The notes below the pieces were generated by a model. That model had not been told where the DNA came from. It worked only from the letters and a program-made list of their open reading frames with translations, and made no database searches. This document shows positions 21,570 through 33,960 of a stretch of 64,000 nt of DNA, in pieces. The position numbers and the translations under genes are program-made. The stretch's first letter is position 1, and each line of letters begins with the position of its first letter. The stretch covers positions 571,265,469 to 571,329,468 of the forward strand of contig CM046876.1 in assembly GCA_025667525.1 (NCBI GenBank). The letters run 5' to 3'. This DNA comes from Glebionis coronaria. Its lineage: Eukaryota > Streptophyta > Magnoliopsida > Asterales > Asteraceae.

Positions 21570-21940
21570 TGTAGGACGTAACACACGACTTATAGAACAA
21601 GAAATAGAGATGATGAAGAACAAGATTAAACCAAAAAGAAAGATTAGATTAGATGAAGAATAAAGAGAAAACAAAAAGTTTGTGAATTCCTAGTGAGAGA
21701 AAGACATAAGTTTCTCTCTCTACAAACTATGAAATGGAAAACTCACACACTCAAATGAGGTGCTAGGGGCCTTTTATACTACAAGTGTAAAGTATATAAG
21801 GCCTTCCTCATTTTAGTGTTCGGGACTAATTCCTGTTACATACAAAACATTATACTAGAACTCTCAACACCATTATGTAGCATTTTCCACGAGCTTCGTG
21901 ACGGTATATAATATGACCATCACTTGAAATACTTCTAACA
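21570..21940 (-). repeat. LTR of Copia-C (371 bp)
   Basis: On the minus strand it starts TGTTAGAAGTATTTC and ends in CA at 21570. TATAAAAGG (complement of CCTTTTATA, about 21770) is the likely TATA box. The purine tract lies immediately before it. Confidence 0.75.
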
Positions 21941-22469
21941 ATTTCCCCCTAAGGAGTGGTCATGTAATATGTGACTTTACTTCTTTGATGTTCTTGACTT
22001 TGAAGCTCGTTGTCTTGAGAGTTTCTTCATAGTTCCTTTCATGACTTGTGATCTTGGATCTTTGATCTTTGCCTTGAATTGATCTTAAAACTTTGTCATC
22101 TTGTGTTCTTGTGTCTTTCCCCACATACTCAAACACTGATTTGATATGAAAGCTTGTTAACAATCTCCCTTGATCATCAGAGTAGCGGAAGTCTTTGTCT
22201 TTAGATGTTCTTGAGCTTTCTTATTTTACATGAGCATGTGGTCTTGAATTACGACTCTTGAGGTTACTCCACCATTTGCATTCCTCCAGTTTCCCGTTAT
22301 ACAATACGAATACTGTACCTGTGATTAGGTAAGTTCAATGAAATTCCTTGACAGGGTTTCTGGCTGTGGTAGCCGTTCTCAATACTTGAATATACCAAAA
22401 GATACTTCATAGTAAGGAGTGAATCATGCAGTTCCATTCTGCTGATTAAGTCGTCAATTCAATTTTCTG

Positions 22470-22870
22470 GAACAAGTTTGAATCAATTAAGAATCAAACC
22501 ATTGTTGCTTTCCAGGTGACACAAGTTAGATTCGTATGGAATCTCACAAGTCACCTACCGCTGTGTTGTTTGATGATGACACTGGAAGGATTTCTATTCG
22601 GCACTGTAAATACTGAGGAGTATTACTCTGAATGTTCTGGCAAGATCATAAAGATATTGTGTCGAGACCTGGAACGAGTTTGAATCACAAAAGAATCAAA
22701 CCAATATTGCTTTCCAGTTAACATATGTTCAATTCAAGTGAATCTTACATATGACCTACCGCAGTGCTGTTTGATGTTAACACTGGAAGGATTTCTATTC
22801 ATCACTGTGAATACTAATGAGTATCACTTTGAATGTTCTGGCAATATCACAAGGATAGAGTGTAGGACTC
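22470..22870 (-). repeat. Two ~200 bp direct repeats in the Copia-C tail
   Basis: Two diverged units begin GGAACAAGTTTGAATCA (about 22470) and GGAACGAGTTTGAATCA (about 22671). Each holds GCTTTCCAG, CACTGGAAGGATTTCTATTC and a GAATGTTCTGGCAA segment in the same order. Copia-D keeps the same pair at about 60857-61250. Confidence 0.7.
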
Positions 22871-23889
22871 TATAAATTATCACATGTGTTCTAGTGATGA
22901 ACAACAATTGATATATGGAATAAGTGTCCTAATGAGATTTATGATGAATCTCGTTGGCTCTAGACTCTATAAGTGCACGTTTATTTGGTGATCGGAGGCT
23001 GGAGCAGACTGCCACCTTTTCAATATCTACTATCTCGGAGTGAGAAAGTTGATAGAAATGAGTTGAACTCCGTGACAATAAAACAAACTTCTTTTGAGAG
23101 AAGCTTGAGTAGGTTGGGAAGGGTTGTGCATTGCATCACTGGGTCCATGATGCTTTGTCTTCAGTATCAGAAATCATCAAAGTGATTCTGATAATAGATG
23201 TATTGACCTGGTTTCTGCCTAAGTTGTATGGAGGGCTTCTTTCTTTACACCCTTTATCCTTACATTTCTTTTTCATTCTTCAACCCCTTCAATGCTTACC
23301 AAGACGTCATAACTAGCACCTTGTTGTGATTGTTCTAGTGCTAGCTTAAGTCATTAGTCGGTATTTTTCCCGTACATTCAACTACTCCATCTTTCCTAAG
23401 GACATCTAAATTCTAATGGATTGTCCCTAGGAAGATCCCTCCGGTTCTGGTTGGATCATAGGACGAATACCTAACCACCTTTTGACACCAATACCATCGT
23501 GAATTAATGTGTTGAAGGGTATAGATATCGTAACCAGAAAAACCTATTGAAAAAGCAATCAAGGTATTGATGAAATTAGTGTTTACACCTTGAAGGTTTT
23601 TTGTATCACCAAAACGCTCCCCCTACATATGTGTATCATAAAAGGAAAGGTTTTTGCACATATTAGGAAGAGAAAGTACTTATATCAAAGATCTTATCCA
23701 AGATAACACATTTTAATCACTATTCTCCCCCTCAAAAATTGCATGACATTGAGATTTTTGTGAAACTAGTGATGAAACATGGAGAGAATAATGTTGCATG
23801 AAAGTTTGTACTCCCCCTCGAAAAGAAATTCTAATTAAAATTAGGGGAGTATATGAGCACACAGTTTTGAAATACTTTGAAAAATTATG

Positions 23890-24380
23890 CTCAAAAACCC
23901 GAGAAAACTTACTTTCCCGTTGTTAAGGAATAATGTACATAAATGAACATTTTCCTGTGATCATGAGCTTAAAGATTTGAATGTTTTGATATAAGCCCAT
24001 GACCGAGAAAAATTAATTTCTCGTTGTTGAGGATAAGTCAAAGACTTTCCTTTATTTGGGGACCGGGTTATAGTCTGACATGTGACTATAAGCCATTATG
24101 TTGAGCTCAAAACTTTGAATGTTTTGTGACAAGCTCAACCCGGGATAGATTGCTCTACCCGTTATTAGGATAGGTTATCTTTAAAGATACACTCTCCTTT
24201 ATTTGAAGTTCGAGTTACAGTCTGACATTTAACTGTAAGTCGTTTTCATGAGCTTAAAAACATGGAATGGTTTTATTGAAAGCTCATGACCGAGAAAATT
24301 TGAGTTTCTCGTTGTTAAGGATAAGTTATCATTCGTGATTAACTTTCCTTTCTTTGAGGCACGAGTCATAATCTGAAGTA
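23890..24380 (-). repeat. Array of ~140 bp units with covarying hairpins, Copia-C tail
   Basis: Three to four units each contain hairpins in the same order. First stem: CATGAGCTT/AAGCCCATG (23962-24001), GTTGAGCT/AGCTCAAC (24100-24139), CATGAGCTT/AAGCTCATG (24247-24288), around a TGAATGTTTTG-like loop. Second stem: CGAGAAA/TTTCTCG (24004-24023), CGGGATAGA/TCTACCCG (24141-24161), CGAGAAA/TTTCTCG (24291-24311). Third stem: TTATAGTC/GACTATAA (24068-24091) and TTACAGT/ACTGTAA (24215-24238), both around TCTGACAT. Base changes are paired, as in selected RNA or DNA structure. A decayed version is in Copia-D (about 62340-62590). Confidence 0.7.
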
Positions 24381-24911
24381 ATTGCAAATCATTTAAAGAA
24401 AAAAGGAAATGACATGTTTTGAAAACATTTGAACTTTCATTCGAGCTTTATGTACACACCCGTGTCGTTATTGAGCGACATTTCTAGGCACGTCCATATT
24501 ATCGAAACTGAAAGACATGTCGAGAAGAATATTTTTGGTATTTTTGAAAGATTTTTTCATTTTTTATTTTGTTTTTATAGGTTTTATATTTTTGTATTTT
24601 GATTTTCAATGTTTTCGAAAATAATCCAAAATAGACCTTTGTACAGCAGAAGAAGGTGATGTCGAATGTACAGAAATATAACTTGATCTAACTTGATCTT
24701 TGGGTTTATTGGTGATCGGTTTTGGTGTATTGAAAGTCAGGGTTTGGTTGGTTGATTGGTTCTTGTGTTCTTGATCATCCGTTCTCGGACTAAAGGTATG
24801 AATTCTTTATCTTTATGTTAATTATATTATGTGCATAGTTAATCGATCATATCCGCTGTGTTTACTCTTGATGCATAAATATATAATTCGTATGGTTGTT
24901 AAATTCCAACA

Positions 24912-26711
24912 GTGGCATCACGAGACAAATCTATGCCATGTAATTACATAAAAATGCCTAAAACCGGCGCAAAAGAATTATTTTTCTTGAATAGTTAATT
25001 ATGATTTAATTGAAAATCTTTAAATTGGTTAATTAAATGTTATTAGATCCATAATTTTTCTGAAAAATTAAGTTTGCATGCTTTTTAGGTTATAGCAAAA
25101 CGTTAATTACAACTACGTGTGCAATTTACATATTTTCCGATATGTTATGCATGTTTAAATTGTTTAAATTAATGAAACATGATTACTAATTGTTATAATG
25201 CATTATTTAGATGCTTAACATGTATAGGGATTGCTATGTGATAAGAAAACGCTAATTGGCTTCGTGTATGCATGCTTAAATGGGGTTTTATAAAGTTGTT
25301 TTATGGCTGCGATTCATGACACACGAACAAAAAAAAATTCTTATAAAATAATCTATACACTTTTAAGGGTTGATTCCTATAAACTCAAAACTTGATTCTC
25401 CACAACTTTTTAGTTTTAGCCGAAAGTTGGGAAAGACTTCTTCCTGCCGATTTTTTGTTTGCAAAACATAATCAACCTAAAATCTTAATATTGGATTTTT
25501 TAGATTTACTAAAATTAGTGACTTAAATAAGATATTTTTTGAAATAGCTTGTTTAATTATAGTTTACATGTGATGTGTTACTTATGTTTAGATTCTTGCT
25601 TTATTTATTTTATTTATTACTATAATTATTATTTTGTGAATAAATACAAAAGATTTTTTCAAAAAGTAAACCGGACTAAATAGGGTAAGTAAATATTTGG
25701 TCTTTGACTAAATATATTAGTTACGCTAAAATTATATAGAAAACTATCTTTTATTCGATTTCTCTAAAGTTTTAGTTAGATATCACTAGACTATAAAAGG
25801 CGAACTTCTATGATCTTCTAAAGAAGAAGGGCTCTTAACAAGCTTCTACAGCTGGTCAGTTTCTCTGGTTTTTTTTTGTATCTTCCAAGGCACCATAGAT
25901 TCGAATGTGACCATAGCAAGGTTCGTTTGAGTTTCCCATTGCTACTCATAAGAGGTGTGAGGAAAAACCGATCGAACAAACCTATGGCACTTTATAAAGA
26001 CTAGTACAACATTTTAAAACAATGGGTAGCTCGATTTTCGAATTACCAACGAATGCATGAAAACTGAGGCATATGTTTCATTTAAATAAAGTTTAAAAAA
26101 TATGGAAAATTCATTGTTTTATTATAACAAGTTACTAAAACAAAGTTTAAAAAATATGAAAAATTCATTGTTTTAGTAACTTGTTATAAAAGGAAGTATT
26201 ACATGTTTCCTTTTATACGAATTTTTGTCATGATTTATAAAAATTATTAAATACCAAATTAAGTAAGTTTTGTACTAACCAATGTATTGGTCACTTATCT
26301 TGGTTAATGTCATCAACGACAGTCCTAAGGCTTAACCAAGATGAGGCGTTATAATAACCATGGGTCAGACCCGAAGGTTATAAACTTGCGGATTAATATT
26401 GGATGACTTACGTTGTGTATTTTGGTCAGACCTTAAGCACAAATTACGAGATGAGGCAAACATGACTTGACTACGTTTATGATAAATATTGTAGTCATGA
26501 ACTCCTTATGGCTAAGAGTTGCACCGGTGGAAATTATCATTCGATGATTACCTTTTGAATTACTTTGTCTCTAGTAGATCAACTGCATTGACGAAATAAG
26601 TTCAAGTTGGGTCTTAGGCTATTTATAAAATATATTTGTTAACTTAAGTAGTTAATTTTATGTGAGACTTATTGTTGAAAATACTAATATTTTCTGAACT
26701 TTGTTTTGTAG
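24912..26711 (+). other. Copia-B 5' leader
   Basis: GTGGCATCACGAGAC directly after the LTR is a decayed tRNA-iMet primer site. About 1.8 kb of non-coding, AT-rich leader follows. It contains a perfect 20 bp inverted repeat (TTATAACAAGTTACTAAAAC at 26122-26141 and its complement at 26170-26189) with a 28-base loop, and an 11 bp one (ATCTTGGTTAA/TTAACCAAGAT, about 26297-26342). It ends TTTGTTTTGTAG right before the gag ATG, a strong 3' splice site. Confidence 0.65.
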
Positions 26712-26800
26712 ATGGCTACTGCCTAAAACAAGGAGTCTACACTAAGGTCAAACTTTTTCAAGGATAAGTTGATTGGATCAAACTTCTTTGTCTGGTACCA
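26712..26800 (+). pseudogene. gag: Copia-B gag, first part, cut by the LARD
   Basis: ATG at 26712 (MATA), then a TAA stop, then the reading frame KDKLIGSNFFVW up to the TACCA at 26796-26800, where the LARD starts. The frame resumes after the LARD at 33961 (TACCA again) as YQNQIICLRA. Confidence 0.8.
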
Positions 26801-29444
26801 TGTGACAACCGTGGTTTTAGGTTTGTCACTTGGTCTTACTTTTAGGTTATTTTATGTGTGCTTACTTGAATTGTGTGTTTACGTGTTTATTTTGTGTGAA
26901 CGAGGTTGGTGTGGTTATCGTTTATGAGTATAGAGTACTCATAAGTAAATCGAGGAACGGTTATTTCATGTTCATGAGCTCACAAGTGGTGACTATGAAA
27001 TGAAAATGGTGATATTGTGGTGTTTACGTATACGTATAAGTATTATAGTAATAGTATTTTTTTTAGGATTTACGGTTTAGCATTTAGAGGTCTCGGGTGA
27101 GGTAATTATCCACATGAATATTTTTCGGGATGGTTTTAAGTCATTTAGGACTTAGTTATAAAGTTTATTTCAAAATTTGAGATTTTTTTTAAAAGTTTAT
27201 ATTTTACGTCTTTTACGGTAAAACGCGTAAATTTGACTAGTTTTACGGTTTTGAGGTTTTGGAAGCTTTAGGAGCTGAAATAAATTAAGGAAAATTAAGG
27301 TAATATTATTAACATAATATTAAATAATAAAAATAAAATAAAAAACGAATTTATTGGGTGTTTGGGTCGGTTTAGACGCACCAAAGAAAGAGAAAAAGGG
27401 AAAAAGGGTAAAAAGGAAAGTTGGGTGTTATAATTGGACTAGGATTTTATGTACACACTATATAAGGTTATATGATAAAAAAACATAAATCCCTGGAGAC
27501 AAAGAAAAATTCGTGGGTTCCATAGAGGAGAATTAGGGTTCTTCAAAAAAAATTAGGTTTTCTTCATCTTCCATTGATTTAAGGTAAAAACCTTCATTAA
27601 CCTTTTTAATTAAATTGTTTTTATGTTTAATTAATCATTCTTATGATGGATTAAGGATTAAGGTTTATATAAAAACAGTAGATTAATGATGTATTTATCA
27701 TAATATGATGATCATATAATCTAGGGCTTGTATTAGAAGGGTTATAGGTGATTAATTAGATCAATTTGTTTAAAACCCGTTTTTAAAAACTGGGCAGAAT
27801 TTTGAGTCTATTGTTTTGATCATATCTCGAGTTCTAGGATCATTCAAGATGCGATCAAACTAGCCCTGGATAGGTAATTGAGTTGGCTTTCTAAATCAAC
27901 AAACTAGAACTAAATTGGAGGTCGGAAAGTGGGTGAAAAACAGGTTACAACAGTCGGAGGTCAAAACAGTTTTGAATTCAACGTGTTTTCTTTTTAAGTT
28001 TTGGGTTGTTTGGGGTACTTAGGGTTGCATTGGGATCTTCTCACGACCATGAGAGATAGTTTATATATTGTAGTAAGGATATGCACTTGGGCTAAGATTT
28101 TGGTTTAGGGTAAGACCTTCTAATGGTAATGAACTTTTCATATGTTTAAAATCAGTGAATTCTGGATAGGTAGCAATATATACACATATATCTGGGCCTT
28201 AACAATAACTTTAAGATTAGGGCAAGTGGGAGGTTTTAGCTAACATGTATAAAAGTGTGAATATTCCTTTTACAGAAACCATGGGCATGTTTAAGTAGAC
28301 GTTTGACTTAATGTTTTGAGACCTAAAACTGGGACTGTTTTGTGTAAAATTATGAACGGGATAGCTATTAAACTTAACCAAGTTAGGGACTTGTTAAGGA
28401 AGGGTAATGGGGTGATTAGAGCTTAACAATGAAGTAATTATACGGGAATAGACTAGATGTCCATCATAGGTTGATGAGCCATCTTAGTGATTGGTTCGTG
28501 TATTGATTTCGTGTTTTTGGTTTGTTAGCTTGTTGCTAGTGCGAGGACTTGTGAAGAAGCTATCAGGTGAGTTTCATATTCCCATGTTTAATATTGATTT
28601 TGACTTCCAGATGGGATGTAAGAGACAGTGTGTTGAGTTATTTTCAAAATTGATGCTGTGAATGTGTTTGTGATTTGAGAATTGAGATGGACTTGTGTGT
28701 ACATTATGTGATTAACTGCTATGTGATTCTTGATTGTGTATGATTTGGATCGGGGGACACGTGCCGTCTCAGTTATTGTGGTTTGACAAGGTAGTGGCCT
28801 TGTGGTTTGACAAGGTAGTGGCCTTGTGGTTTGCCAAGGTAGTGGCCTTGGGATAGGTACATAGTGTGATCATCTATGGTACCATGATGTTGTTTGGCAA
28901 GGTAGGAGCCTTGGATTGGTTTTGGTTTGAAATGTTTGATCTTGAATTGATAGTTGTTGATGCATACATGTAACACATTGTCCATATGTTATTGTATTTG
29001 TGTTCGTTATTCACAGCTTGTAATTGATTTAGCGTTGGAGTCTAAACCTATGACTCTCACCAACTTTATGTTGACGTGTTTTAGTGTCTCTTTCAGGTGA
29101 TACTATGGTTAAGCATGAGAACATAAGTGGCTAGGATTGGAGAAGCTTAGGAATGCATATAGAAGGAGAATCCCCATTTCCTTCTTAGTTTTTATTTGTT
29201 CTTTTAATAAGTGATACTGTGGCACACATATGTTTGTTTTGATTATGTTACTTGTTTGTCTTGGGTAAGAGGTAGGACTGTTACCTACTTACCTAGACAC
29301 CTACATTTGATAAGATATTGTCATGACTTTTGTGTCACCATTTTATGACATTTCTTATTCCATATAGTTATCTCTATAGACACGCCATGTTGTGATGATA
29401 TCCATATGTCGCGCCCCCATATTCCGCTATGGTGGGGTGTGACA
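26801..29444 (+). repeat. 5' LTR of the LARD (2644 bp)
   Basis: TATATAAGG at 27459-27467 is the likely TATA box. Three tandem 24 bp units at 28778-28849. ORFs inside (for example minus strand 28773-28985) only translate the repeat and have no recognisable product. Confidence 0.92.
28778..28849. repeat. 24 bp tandem repeat x3 in LARD 5' LTR
   Basis: Unit GTGGTTTGACAAGG + TAGTGGCCTT, three copies (third has one change), plus a partial fourth GGCAAGGTAGGAGCCTTGG about 50 bases on. CAAGG...CCTTG lets each unit fold. The 3' LTR has the same three units at 33294-33365. Confidence 0.9.
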
Positions 29445-29447
29445 GAA

Positions 29448-29460
29448 TGGTATCAGAGCC
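29448..29460 (+). other. Primer binding site of the LARD
   Basis: TGGTATCAGAGCC, tRNA-iMet type, three bases after the LTR. Confidence 0.92.
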
Positions 29461-31332
29461 AATGGTTATAGAGAATTAGGTTGCCTAGTCGTGTAGCCTA
29501 GTCTATAGCTTAAGGGTCCCTGCATATAGGCGTCATAGGAGTATGTGTGCATTTTATAGTAATTGATGTGTTTGAATATTATTTTCTCAGTATTTGTTAG
29601 GTTATGAACTACTATGGTTCATACTTAACTACATGTTATTTTCTTTACGAGTTTTGATTAGTGCGGGTGGAACCATGGTCGTATACGCTAGTCATTGTTG
29701 GATTTCGCTTAATTATGTTTTCATGTTCTTTATACATTTTAAATTTTGTCTACGCTGGTTCAGCTGGACTACGAGTTTATGTGTTTCGTGCATTGGCTAT
29801 GTTATTTTAATACATGGGGTTTTGGATCTTATCTTGTGTGGTTATGTGCTGGTGAGTTGTTGGATTATGTGTTATGTGTAGTATTAATTTCTTATAAGTG
29901 TCATCATAGGAGGGAGTACATTGGTGAAAGGGAACATGTATAATTAAGGAGGCCTACATAATTATATATGTGCCACAATACCACTGGACTTTCAAGTATG
30001 ATTACACGAAAGAGAGTTAATACATGCTTGTATAGTATATGTTGGATGGATTTGAGTGTATGTACGCTTATGCCTATGTATGTAAAATTATTTTCTACTT
30101 ACCGATTGTATTCTTGGGATGGTTGCTAGCTCGTTTCTCTTTGAGATGTTCAACTTCTGTAGTAGCGCATTTCTCGGGTCCTCATTTCACGTGTTTGTTT
30201 GTACGGTACTTTTGGCGTGAAGGATTTTGAGATGGTGGAGATTTCTTTTTGGGGTAACGATGTCTTTTGTTTCGAGTTATACATGGTAAAAAAAATAGAA
30301 CTTGCAAATTGGAAAAAAAATAGTTGTTGGTAGTCGATGAAATAAGGAAGTGTCAGGATCATGTTTCAAATAAGGTGGAATATAAATTCTTTAACATATA
30401 AGCATGACTCGGTTATTTTAAAATATTTTGGTTTTGATCACCTAAAGTTATTGTTTTTAAGTTAAAAATTTTGTTTTATTTAGTGAAATATGTTAAAATC
30501 ATGTAATTAATAGAGTTTTAATTTTCTGGAATTAAAATAAATTAGGTTCTAGTTTTGGTAATTAATGGGGGGTTTTAGGGTTTAAGAATCGTTTTTTTTG
30601 GTATAAATCGGAGTAGGCAGAAACTGTCGCTAAACTGTCAAAATATGTCGCTAACTGTCAGAAACTGTCGCTAATGCCTAGGCAGATTTTGAGAAAAATC
30701 GTTTTGGTCATAACTTATTCATTTTTAAAGGTTTTTTGGGTGATTCAAAAGCCTAAAATTATGTACTCGGAACATACTGTTCAAATATTCAGAAAGTTCC
30801 GTAATTGGAAGTCAGTAGCTTGGTCGAATTAATTGTACAAGTGTTGAGTTCAAGGTTAATTTTCGGACAACATGGTTTAAACTCGTGTTTTGGGTATTTT
30901 GCGGTAATGAACAATTGGAGGGTTACCATAGAGATGAGTTGGGAAGGAATTTGAGAGTTCTTTAGACCTTATTATACGTGGTTATATTTTGATGAGTTTT
31001 GATTTATGGTATTTATGAGTAAGACTGAAATCGGGGTGACAGTTTTAAACCCGTTGAGTTATGTGACGGCTCCTAACTTGGTTTCAAGACAGTTCTTGTT
31101 TGATGAGTTGCGAGATTTAGTTAGGTTGGTTACATAACTTTATGGTTTTGATAAGTTTCCTCGCGGACGGTTAAGGCTCATGTGTTGCTGGTTGAGATTA
31201 TTTTCGTGTAAACTGAGTTCACGTTTAAACGTGAAGGTTTTATCAGGGATATGCATCCTCGTTTGTTTGCTGAGAATAAGTTTGAGTTTGGGAGTGAATC
31301 TCGGGACGAGATTTCTATTAGGAGGGAGTGAT
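29461..31332 (+). other. LARD interior, non-coding, and polypurine tract
   Basis: No gag, protease or RT motif in any frame. ORFs of 60-95 codons (such as 29594-29881) have no recognisable product and are T-rich by chance. Three short repeats of CTGTCGCTAA or a close variant occur at about 30620-30675. The purine tract AGGAGGGAGTGA is at 31321-31332. Confidence 0.75.
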
Positions 31333-33960
31333 GTGACAACCGTGGTTTTGGGTTTGTCACTTGGTCTTACTTTTAGGTTATTTTATGTGTGCTTACTTGA
31401 ATTGTGTGTTTACGTGTTTATTTTGTGTGAACGAGGTCGGTGTGGTTATCGTTTATGAGTATAGAGTACTCATAAGTAAATCGAGGAACGGTTATTTCAT
31501 GTTCATGAGCTCACGAGTGGTGACTATGAAATGAAAATGGTGATATTGTGGTGTTTACGTATACGTATAAGTATTATAGTAATAGTATTTTTTTAGGATT
31601 TACGGTTTAGCATTTAGAGGTCTCGGGTGAGGTAATTATCCATATGAATATTTTTCGGGATGGTTTTAAGTCATTTAGAACTTAGTTATAAAGTTTATTT
31701 CAAAATTTGAGATTTTTTTTAAAAGTGTATATTTTACGTCTTTTACGGTAAAACGCGTAAATTTGACTAGTTTTACGGTTTTGAGGTTTTGGAAGCTTTA
31801 GGAGCTGAAATAAATTAAGGAAAGTTAAGGTAATATTATTAACATAATATTAAATAATAATAAAAAAATGAATTTATTGGGTGTTTGGGTCGGTTTAGAC
31901 GCACCAAAGAAAGAGAAAAAGGGAAAAGGGAAAAAAAAAGGAAAGTTGGGTGTTATACTTGGACTAGGATTTTATGTACACACTATATAAGGTTATCTAA
32001 TAAAAAAAAACATAAATCCCTGGAGACAAATAAAAATTCGTGGGTTCCATAGAGGAGAATTAGGATTCTTCAAAAAAATTAGGTTTTCTTCATCTTCCAT
32101 TGATTTAAGGTAAAAACCTTCATTAACCTTTTTAATTAAATTGTTTTTATGTTTAATTAATCATTCTTATGATGGATTAAGGGTTAGGGTTTATATAAAA
32201 ACAGTAGATTAATGATGTATTAATCATAATATGATGATCATATAATCTAGGGCTTGTATTAGAAGGGTTATAGGTGATTAATTAGATCAATTTGTTTAAA
32301 ACCCGTTTTTAAAAACTGGGCAGAATTTTGAGTCTATTGTTTTGATCATATCTCGAGTTCTATGAACATTCAAGATGCGATCAAACTAGCCCTGGATAGG
32401 TAATTGAGTTGGATTTCTAAATGAAGAAACGAGAACTAAATTGGAGGTCGGGAAGTGGGTCAAAAACAGGTTACAACAGTCGGAGGTCAAAACAGTTTTG
32501 AATTCAACCTGTTTTCTTTTTAAGTTTTGGTTGTTTGGGGTACTTAGGGTTGCATTGGGATCTTCTCACGAACATGAGATGGTTTATATGTTGTAGTAAG
32601 GATCTGCACTTGGGCTAAGATTGTGGTTTAGGGTAAGACCCTCTAATGGTAATGAACTTTTCATACGTTTAAAATCAATGAATTCTGGATAGGTAGCAAT
32701 ATATACACATATATCTGGGCCTTAACAGTAGCTTTAAGGTTAGGGCAAGTGGGAGGTTTTAGCTAACATGTATAAAAGTGTGAATATTCCTTTTACAGAA
32801 ACCATGGGTATGTTTAAGTGGACGTTTGACTTAAAGTTTTGAGACCTAAAACTAGGACTGTTTTGTGTAAAATTATGAACGGGATAGCTATTAAACTTAA
32901 CCAAGTTAGGGACTTGTTAAGGAAGGGTAATGGGGTGATTAGAGCTTAACAATAAGGTAATTATACGGGAATAGACTAGATGTCCATCATAGGTTGATGA
33001 GCCATCTTAGTGATTGGTTCGTGTATTGATTTCGTGTTTCTGGTTTGTTAGCTTGTTGCTAGTGCGAGGACTTGTGAAGAAGCTATCAGGTGAGTTTCAT
33101 AGTCCCATGTTTAATATTGATTTTGAATTCCAGATGGGATGGAAGAGACACTGTGTTGAGTTATTTTCTAAATTGATGCTGTGAATGTGTTTGTGATTTG
33201 AGATGGACTTGTGTGTAGATTATGTGATTAACTGCTATGTGATTCTTGATTGTGTATGATTTGGATCGGGGGACACGTGCCGTCTCAGTTATTGTGGTTT
33301 GACAAGGTAGTGGCCTTGTGGTTTGACAAGGTAGTGGCCTTGTGGTTTGCCAAGGTAGTGGCCTTGGGATAGGTACATAGTGTGATCATCTATGGTACCA
33401 TGATGTTGTATGGCAAGGTAGGAGCCTTGGATTGGTTTTGGTTTGAAATGTTTGATCTTGAATTGATAGTTGTTGATGCATACATGTAACACATTGTCCA
33501 TATGTTATTGTATTTATGTTCGTTATTCACAGCTTGTAATTGATTTAGCGTTGGAGTCTAAACCTATGACTTTCACCAACTTTATGTTGACGTGTTTTAG
33601 TGTCTCTTTCAGGTGATACTATGGTTAAGCATGAGAACATAAGTGGCTAGGATTGGAGAAGCTTAGGAATGCATATAGAAGGAGAATCCCCGTTTCCTTC
33701 TTAGTTTTTATTTGTTCTTTTAATAAGTGATACTGTGGCACACATATGTTTGTTTTGATTATGTTACTTGTTTGTCTTGGGTAAGAGGTAGGACTGTTAC
33801 CTACTTACCTAGACACCTGCATTTGATGAGATATTGTCATGACTTTTGTGTCACCATTTTATGACATTTCTTATTCCATATAGTTATCTCTATAGACACA
33901 CCATGTTGTGATGATATCCATACGTCGCGCCCCCATATTCCGCCATGGTGGGGCGTGACA
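31333..33960 (+). repeat. 3' LTR of the LARD (2628 bp)
   Basis: Same ends and internal 24 bp units (33294-33365) as the 5' LTR; followed by TACCA. Confidence 0.93.

Larger units (their letters stand above)
21570..24676 (-). mobile_element. Copia-C, 3' fragment of a minus-strand copia element
   Basis: On the minus strand it reads: 3' non-coding tail (24676 down to 21960), polypurine tract (complement of ATTTCCCCCTAAGGAG, 21941-21956), LTR (21940 down to 21570). No coding sequence remains. The tail matches that of Copia-D (56277-62777), where RNase H follows, which identifies it. The right end near 24676 lacks an LTR, so it is truncated. Two repeat arrays lie within it. Confidence 0.8.
20977..24911 (+). 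repeat. 5' LTR of Copia-B, interrupted by Copia-C
   Basis: LTR sequence is 20977-21569 and about 24677-24911; the middle is a minus-strand copia fragment. It has a palindromic ACACACCAAAGGGGTGTTT (21258-21276) and ACTATATAAAC (about 21382) as TATA box. It pairs with the LTR at 51151-52205. Confidence 0.88.
26801..33960 (+). mobile_element. LARD: non-coding LTR element with 2.6 kb LTRs
   Basis: LTRs 26801-29444 (2644 bp) and 31333-33960 (2628 bp) start TGTGACAACCGTGG and end GTGACA, with a perfect 5 bp duplication TACCA on both sides (26796-26800, 33961-33965). The tRNA-iMet primer site is at 29448 and a purine tract at 31321-31332. The 1.9 kb interior has no gag or pol. Long LTRs with a non-coding interior define a large retrotransposon derivative, which must move with proteins from another element. 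A CTCGGGACGAGATTTC motif just before the purine tract resembles that of Tekay elements, a hint at its helper. The LTRs look about 98% identical by eye. Confidence 0.92.

Noticed and set aside
28773..28985. 70-codon minus-strand ORF shared with 33289-33501, with GHYLVKPQ repeats
   Set aside because: It is the translation of the 24 bp LTR repeat in a non-coding LARD.
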